Source: Bacteriovoracaceae bacterium UBA4097 (lineage in GTDB: Bacteria; Bdellovibrionota; Bacteriovoracia; Bacteriovoracales; Bacteriovoracaceae). From it: a DNA stretch of 17,147 bases. The notes under the pieces are model-generated. The model had not been told where the DNA came from and made no database searches. It saw only the letters and a program-made list of their open reading frames with translations. The first letter of the stretch is position 1. Each line of letters begins with the position of its first letter. This document shows, one piece after another, positions 13,817 to 17,147 of the stretch. A program made the translations under genes and the position numbers. Where the stretch lies: the NCBI GenBank assembly GCA_002381765.1, contig DFXX01000091.1:12516-29662 (forward strand), in the 5' to 3' direction.

Positions 13817-15085
13817 ATGAACCATAAAGTCTTATTGGCAGATGATAGTCTGACCATTCAAAAAGTCATCAAGATCACTCTTGCTAATCAGCCTTATGAC
13901 ATTACTGATTGCTCTAGCGAAGAAGAGCTGTTTAAAAAGCTTCCTTTGATTAAGCCAGAAATCGTTTTTCTGGATTTCAATCTTTCCGAAAATCTGACGG
14001 GCTATGAGCTTAGCTCCAAGATCAGATCCATTTGTCCTACAGCTAAAGTCCTTATGCTTTTAGGCACCTTCGATAGCGTTGATGATAATGCCATGGAGAA
14101 GTGTGGCGCATCTGACAAGATTGTTAAGCCTTTTGATTCCAATAAATTTATCGCCATCTGTAAGCGCTTAGTGGAAGAAGGCGGTGATGCCCAGGAAAAT
14201 TCTTTAGATGAAGACATGGAAATCGAAACCGAATTCGATTCATCAGATGAAGAAGAAAATCCAGAAGATCAGTGGCAAATGAACCACTCGACCTCTCAAA
14301 CTGTGAGTGGCCCTAAGTATGAAGAATCTAAAACCACTGAATTCCCACTCAATGCTTTAACTAAAGAGATGTCTGATTGGGGTATGAGTATCCCGGGTGT
14401 GATCAATGATTCCGCTCCGAGCGGGAAAGTTATTGATCTCCCTCCTGTTATTGGGGAAGTAAAATCTCTTGATCAAAAGCGCCAGGCGAAGTTTGAGACA
14501 AAGTTTCCGGTAAATGATGATTTGGATTATCCAACCATTGAGGAGATGCAAAGCTCATCTCAAAAAGAAGAAGCTCCTGCACCTGCTTCAAAACTCGTTT
14601 CCATCGAAACCTTCAATGATGAAGTTGAAGAGATGGAGATTCAAGGCTCATATGTGGCCGATGAAGCCGATATCAGTAGCATTGAAGCTCAAATCAGAGA
14701 TGAAGTAGAAAAAGATCTTTGGAAGGCCGATGAGTTTGAGGAACTTAAAAATGAATTATCTACCAAGATCGAAGAGATCTCAGGAGAGGAGTTCCGTCCT
14801 AACTCTGCTCATTTTGATGAATCTCTCTTTAAGCCATTAGATGAAGAAGATTCTCTCCAATTCACTGAACAGTCCTCTGTCCCGGCTTCTGCCGAAGTCA
14901 ATCTCGAAAGCATGCGCCAAGAAATCGAAGTCATGGTGAAGAAGTATGTGAAAGAGTATATGGATGAGATGTTTAAGCAGAATGTAGAGAAGATTTCCTG
15001 GGAAGTTATTCCTGATCTCGCGGAAAATCTTATCCGCCAGGAATTAGGGAAGATCTCCAGTAAAATTATGGATGACCAGAACTAA
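13817..15085 (+). CDS. Response regulator with acidic linker and conserved helical C-terminal tail
   Basis: A 422-aa protein. The receiver domain (about 3-120) is complete: acidic pair Asp9/Asp10, phospho-acceptor Asp53 in VFLDFNL, Thr84 and Lys104 in the KPFD motif. Residues 121-360 form a long low-complexity acidic linker with no recognisable domain. The last 55 residues are amphipathic helix with the stretch ISWEVIPDLAENLIRQEL (393-410). Similar WEVxPxLAExLI tails end many receiver proteins in Myxococcus and Geobacter relatives, and the pattern recalls the C-terminal oligomerisation region of PopZ; that likeness is from memory. There is no DNA-binding or enzymatic output, so it probably acts by localisation or scaffolding. 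GAGGAG lies 10 nt upstream. No histidine kinase is adjacent. Its 3' end overlaps birA on the opposite strand. Confidence 0.85.
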   Translation: MNHKVLLADDSLTIQKVIKITLANQPYDITDCSSEEELFKKLPLIKPEIVFLDFNLSENLTGYELSSKIRSICPTAKVLMLLGTFDSVDDNAMEKCGASDKIVKPFDSNKFIAICKRLVEEGGDAQENSLDEDMEIETEFDSSDEEENPEDQWQMNHSTSQTVSGPKYEESKTTEFPLNALTKEMSDWGMSIPGVINDSAPSGKVIDLPPVIGEVKSLDQKRQAKFETKFPVNDDLDYPTIEEMQSSSQKEEAPAPASKLVSIETFNDEVEEMEIQGSYVADEADISSIEAQIRDEVEKDLWKADEFEELKNELSTKIEEISGEEFRPNSAHFDESLFKPLDEEDSLQFTEQSSVPASAEVNLESMRQEIEVMVKKYVKEYMDEMFKQNVEKISWEVIPDLAENLIRQELGKISSKIMDDQN

Positions 15086-15743
15086 GAACTCGTAAACTTC
15101 CATTATAAAAATGTTTTTCTCCCGATTCATTAAAGATGATGGCTTCGCCATGGGGACCAAGTCCCTGAAAGAAGCCTTCTTCGATCAAGTCGCCTTCGAT
15201 CAATCTCACCTTGCTTCCCATATGTGAGCAGCGAGCTTCCCAACTGCCTCTAAGCATCTCGGTACTGGCATAGCGATGAGAATAAATGAAGCTAGCGATC
15301 TCATGGCACCAGGCCTTTCTATCAAAAAGAAAGTTGGATCCATAAACTCCGCCAAAGTCCTCATGCTCACTCCAGAGATTGAGCCCAATGCCCGCAACCA
15401 TCCGGCCTTGAAAACTTTGGACCAAAATTCCACAACACTTCTTCTTTTGAACATTATAGATATCATTGGGCCACTTCAGTTCAAGCTTACTGCCTTCAAA
15501 AAACTCGGTAACTAACAAAGACATCTCAAGAGCGGTATAGCTCATCTCCACATGGGGCTCAATGGTCATAGAAAAGCAAAGTGTTCCCGGAAGTGAGAGC
15601 CACTGATTGGTATTTCTTCCACGACCGGCTTTTTGCTCATCGCAACTAACGAGGATCTGCTCATCACTCTTTGCGAGGCTTAATTGTTCTTTGATAAGAT
15701 CTTGTGTAGTATCACATTCTCTAACGTGAATATGTCTAATCAT
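15066..15743 (-). CDS. birA: Biotin--[acetyl-CoA-carboxylase] ligase, monofunctional
   Basis: Cytoplasmic enzyme that makes biotinyl-AMP and attaches biotin to the carrier protein of acetyl-CoA carboxylase. Motifs: the biotin-AMP loop AGRGRNTNQW (39-48), LCFSMTI (55-61), KWPND (90-94), CCGILVQS (103-110) and AGIGLN (117-122). The 225-aa length and lack of an N-terminal helix-turn-helix make it the non-regulatory class; it should not repress transcription. The usual GGIL(V/L)E is CCGILVQ here, so the acidic residue after the loop is Gln. Its last 20 nt overlap the end of the response regulator gene tail to tail, and its start lies 11 nt from that of the divergent rph, so its promoter must sit inside rph. 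Confidence 0.92.
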   Translation of the reverse strand: MIRHIHVRECDTTQDLIKEQLSLAKSDEQILVSCDEQKAGRGRNTNQWLSLPGTLCFSMTIEPHVEMSYTALEMSLLVTEFFEGSKLELKWPNDIYNVQKKKCCGILVQSFQGRMVAGIGLNLWSEHEDFGGVYGSNFLFDRKAWCHEIASFIYSHRYASTEMLRGSWEARCSHMGSKVRLIEGDLIEEGFFQGLGPHGEAIIFNESGEKHFYNGSLRVLSSGHP

Positions 15744-15754
15744 TCGAGGTTTCC

Positions 15755-16465
15755 ATGTCTTTAATTAAACGCGACACTCCTAGGCCCATTAAGTTCACAC
15801 CCAATATTAATCCATACGCTCATGGTTCAGTAATGGCGGAATTTGGGAATACTAAAGTCCATATTACCGCATCCGTACAAGAGTCTGTCCCCTCTTTTTT
15901 AAAAGGTAAAGGACAAGGATGGCTTACGGCCGAATATGCCATGCTTCCTTCGGCTACCCATAGCCGATGTGATCGTGAACGTAAGGGCCCCTCAGGAAGA
16001 ACTCAGGAAATTCAAAGACTGATTGGCCGCTCTTTGCGCTCAATTATCGATATGAGTAAATTAGGCGAGCGAACTCTTATGATCGACTGTGATGTGATCG
16101 TGGCCGATGGGGGAACCCGTACCACTTCGATCTCAGGTGCTTATGTGGCGTTGGAGATGGCGGTGAAAAAACTTATGAAAGATGGTCTTTTAAAAGAGAA
16201 TCCTATTCGCGAAGGTCTCGCGGCCATCTCTATCGGGATTAACAAGAATAATGAGATCATCGCCGATCTTAACTACGAAGAAGACTCTACTTGTGGCACC
16301 GATATGAATATCGTGATGACTTCCAATAATAAATTTGTGGAAGTTCAGGGAACCGCTGAAGGTGAGCCCTTCTCCATGGAGCATCTGCAAGCTCTTCTTT
16401 CATGTGCTCAAACCGCCCTTAAGGTGGTGATGAGTGAGCAGAAAAAAGCCTTGGATTCCCTCTAA
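15755..16465 (+). CDS. rph: Ribonuclease PH
   Basis: Phosphorolytic 3'-5' exoribonuclease that trims tRNA 3' ends, using phosphate to release nucleoside diphosphates. At 236 aa it matches E. coli RNase PH (238 aa). Conserved blocks: HGSVMAEFGNTKV (23-35), FLKGKGQGWLTAEYAMLP (48-65), GRTQEIQRLIGRSLR (81-95) with the phosphate-binding Arg region, DCDVIVADGGTRT (111-123) and EVQGTAEGEPFS (196-207). The start has GAGG at 15746-15749, 5 nt upstream, inside an 11-nt gap to the divergent birA. The stop overlaps the rdgB start as TAATG, a pairing seen in many bacteria. The tRNA gene just downstream is a fitting neighbour but this may be chance. Confidence 0.97.
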   Translation: MSLIKRDTPRPIKFTPNINPYAHGSVMAEFGNTKVHITASVQESVPSFLKGKGQGWLTAEYAMLPSATHSRCDRERKGPSGRTQEIQRLIGRSLRSIIDMSKLGERTLMIDCDVIVADGGTRTTSISGAYVALEMAVKKLMKDGLLKENPIREGLAAISIGINKNNEIIADLNYEEDSTCGTDMNIVMTSNNKFVEVQGTAEGEPFSMEHLQALLSCAQTALKVVMSEQKKALDSL

Positions 16466-17076
16466 TGACTTCTTTTATCCTTGCCTCCGGCAATGCTCAT
16501 AAAGCCGAGGAGTTCAAAGACCTCTTTAAAGACGTTCTTTCGGTCACGGCTGCCCCTCATTCCATTGAAGTGGATGAGACCGGCAAGACCTATACGGAAA
16601 ACGCCTTTCTTAAGGCCAAGGCTTACTACGACACCTTTAAAACTCCGGCCCTCGCCGATGATTCAGGACTTATCGTTGAAGCTCTTCCGGATATCCTGGG
16701 TGTGCAAAGTGCTCGCTTTGCTCCCGAGCTTAAAGACTATCATGACAAGTGTCGTCACTTGCTCTCCCTTTTAGATGAAACCAAGAGTGAGAACCGCGGG
16801 GCCTATTTCACCTGTGTCCTTTGTTTTTATTTATCTCCTGAAGAAGTGCACTTCTTCGAAGGCCGGGTCTCCGGTGTTATTGGCAGTGATCTGCAGGGAA
16901 GTGGGGGCTTTGGCTATGATCCAATCTTTATTCCAGAGAGAAAAGAGCAGGACGGTAAGAGCTTAGCGGAGCTCCCGGAATGGAAGAATTTGTTTTCGCA
17001 TCGGGCTAGAGCTGCCCATGCTGCACTACAATTTTTTAAAGGAAGCAAGGAAACCATAGACAAAATAGATAAATAG
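16465..17076 (+). CDS. rdgB: XTP/dITP diphosphatase (non-canonical purine NTP pyrophosphatase)
   Basis: House-cleaning enzyme of the RdgB/HAM1 family that hydrolyses dITP, ITP and XTP to monophosphates, keeping deaminated purines out of DNA and RNA. Motifs: ILASGNAHKAEEF (5-17), TYTENAFLKAKAYY (42-55), ALADDSGLIVEAL (62-74) with the metal-binding Asp pair, GSGGFGYDPIF (145-155) and the closing SHR (178-180). At 203 aa it has family length. Translation is probably coupled to rph by the one-base TAATG overlap, since no good ribosome-binding site precedes it. Confidence 0.96.
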   Translation: MTSFILASGNAHKAEEFKDLFKDVLSVTAAPHSIEVDETGKTYTENAFLKAKAYYDTFKTPALADDSGLIVEALPDILGVQSARFAPELKDYHDKCRHLLSLLDETKSENRGAYFTCVLCFYLSPEEVHFFEGRVSGVIGSDLQGSGGFGYDPIFIPERKEQDGKSLAELPEWKNLFSHRARAAHAALQFFKGSKETIDKIDK

Positions 17077-17085
17077 CCTTAAAAA
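17057..17085 (+). promoter_or_regulatory. Possible tRNA-Pro promoter
   Basis: TAGACA (17057-17062, 5/6), a 17-bp spacer and TAAAAA (17080-17085, 4/6) precede the tRNA. The start point would be near 17093, giving a 5' leader of roughly 14 nt. The -10 match is weak and read-through from rdgB is equally possible. Confidence 0.28.
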
Positions 17086-17106
17086 TATTCACTCAGTTCT
17101 TTGTGT

Positions 17107-17147
17107 CGGGGTGTAGCGCAGCCTGGTAGCGTATCTGCTTTGGGAGC
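17107..17147 (+). tRNA. tRNA-Pro (anticodon UGG), 3' part beyond the window
   Basis: The acceptor 5' strand CGGGGTG (17107-17113), D-stem GCGC/GCGT with loop AGCCTGGTA (17116-17132) and anticodon stem TCTGC (17134-17138) with loop TTTGGGA (17139-17145) fit bacterial tRNA-Pro closely. The anticodon TGG occupies 17141-17143. A 5' C at position 1 is typical of tRNA-Pro. The window ends two bases into the 3' side of the anticodon stem, so the T-arm and acceptor 3' strand cannot be checked. Confidence 0.93.

Noticed and set aside
15691..15740. Promoter for rph within birA (TTGATA or ATCACA with TCTAAT)
   Set aside because: Spacing is wrong for the first pair, and the second would start transcription inside the rph ribosome-binding site.

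Overview
The window looks like a chromosomal segment of a predatory or Bdellovibrio-like bacterium (phylum Bdellovibrionota, most likely the Bacteriovorax/Peredibacter side). This is inferred from moderate-to-low GC content, many lipoproteins, the gene mix (MreB next to a PilZ protein, FHA-domain clusters, Tad secretion parts) and tightly overlapping genes. No marker gene settles the taxonomy. There are no mobile elements, CRISPR arrays or large non-coding gaps; the longest gap is about 225 bp.

Region 1 (1-6493) is mostly cell envelope. It starts with an LpoA-like lipoprotein (TPR domain plus type-1 periplasmic-binding fold), convergent with hpt (hypoxanthine phosphoribosyltransferase, minus strand). 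A divergent spacer with two perfect palindromes leads into a compact plus-strand run: mreB, a PilZ-domain protein, a small lipoprotein and nagZ. Starts and stops there touch or overlap, so translation is probably coupled. The set links the cell-shape cytoskeleton, c-di-GMP binding and peptidoglycan recycling.

Region 2 (6494-13745) is the most interesting part: six plus-strand genes in one apparent operon. These are a TadC-like secretion platform protein with an unusual secreted N-terminal domain, a DUF192 protein, a membrane FHA-sensor-PAS protein, an FHA-TM-TPR protein, a double-FHA-TM-TPR protein and a PP2C phosphatase. Together they carry four FHA domains, two periplasmic TPR domains and a phosphatase, but no kinase. 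They look like a phospho-threonine signalling module attached to a Tad-type secretion or pilus machine. A 10-bp inverted repeat covers the ribosome-binding site of the first gene.

Region 3 (13746-17147) begins with a near-consensus promoter driving a response regulator that has an acidic linker and a conserved C-terminal helical tail but no classical output domain. birA (minus strand) overlaps its 3' end and is divergent from rph, with start codons 11 nt apart. rph and rdgB form a two-gene unit (TAATG overlap). The window ends inside a tRNA-Pro(UGG) gene.
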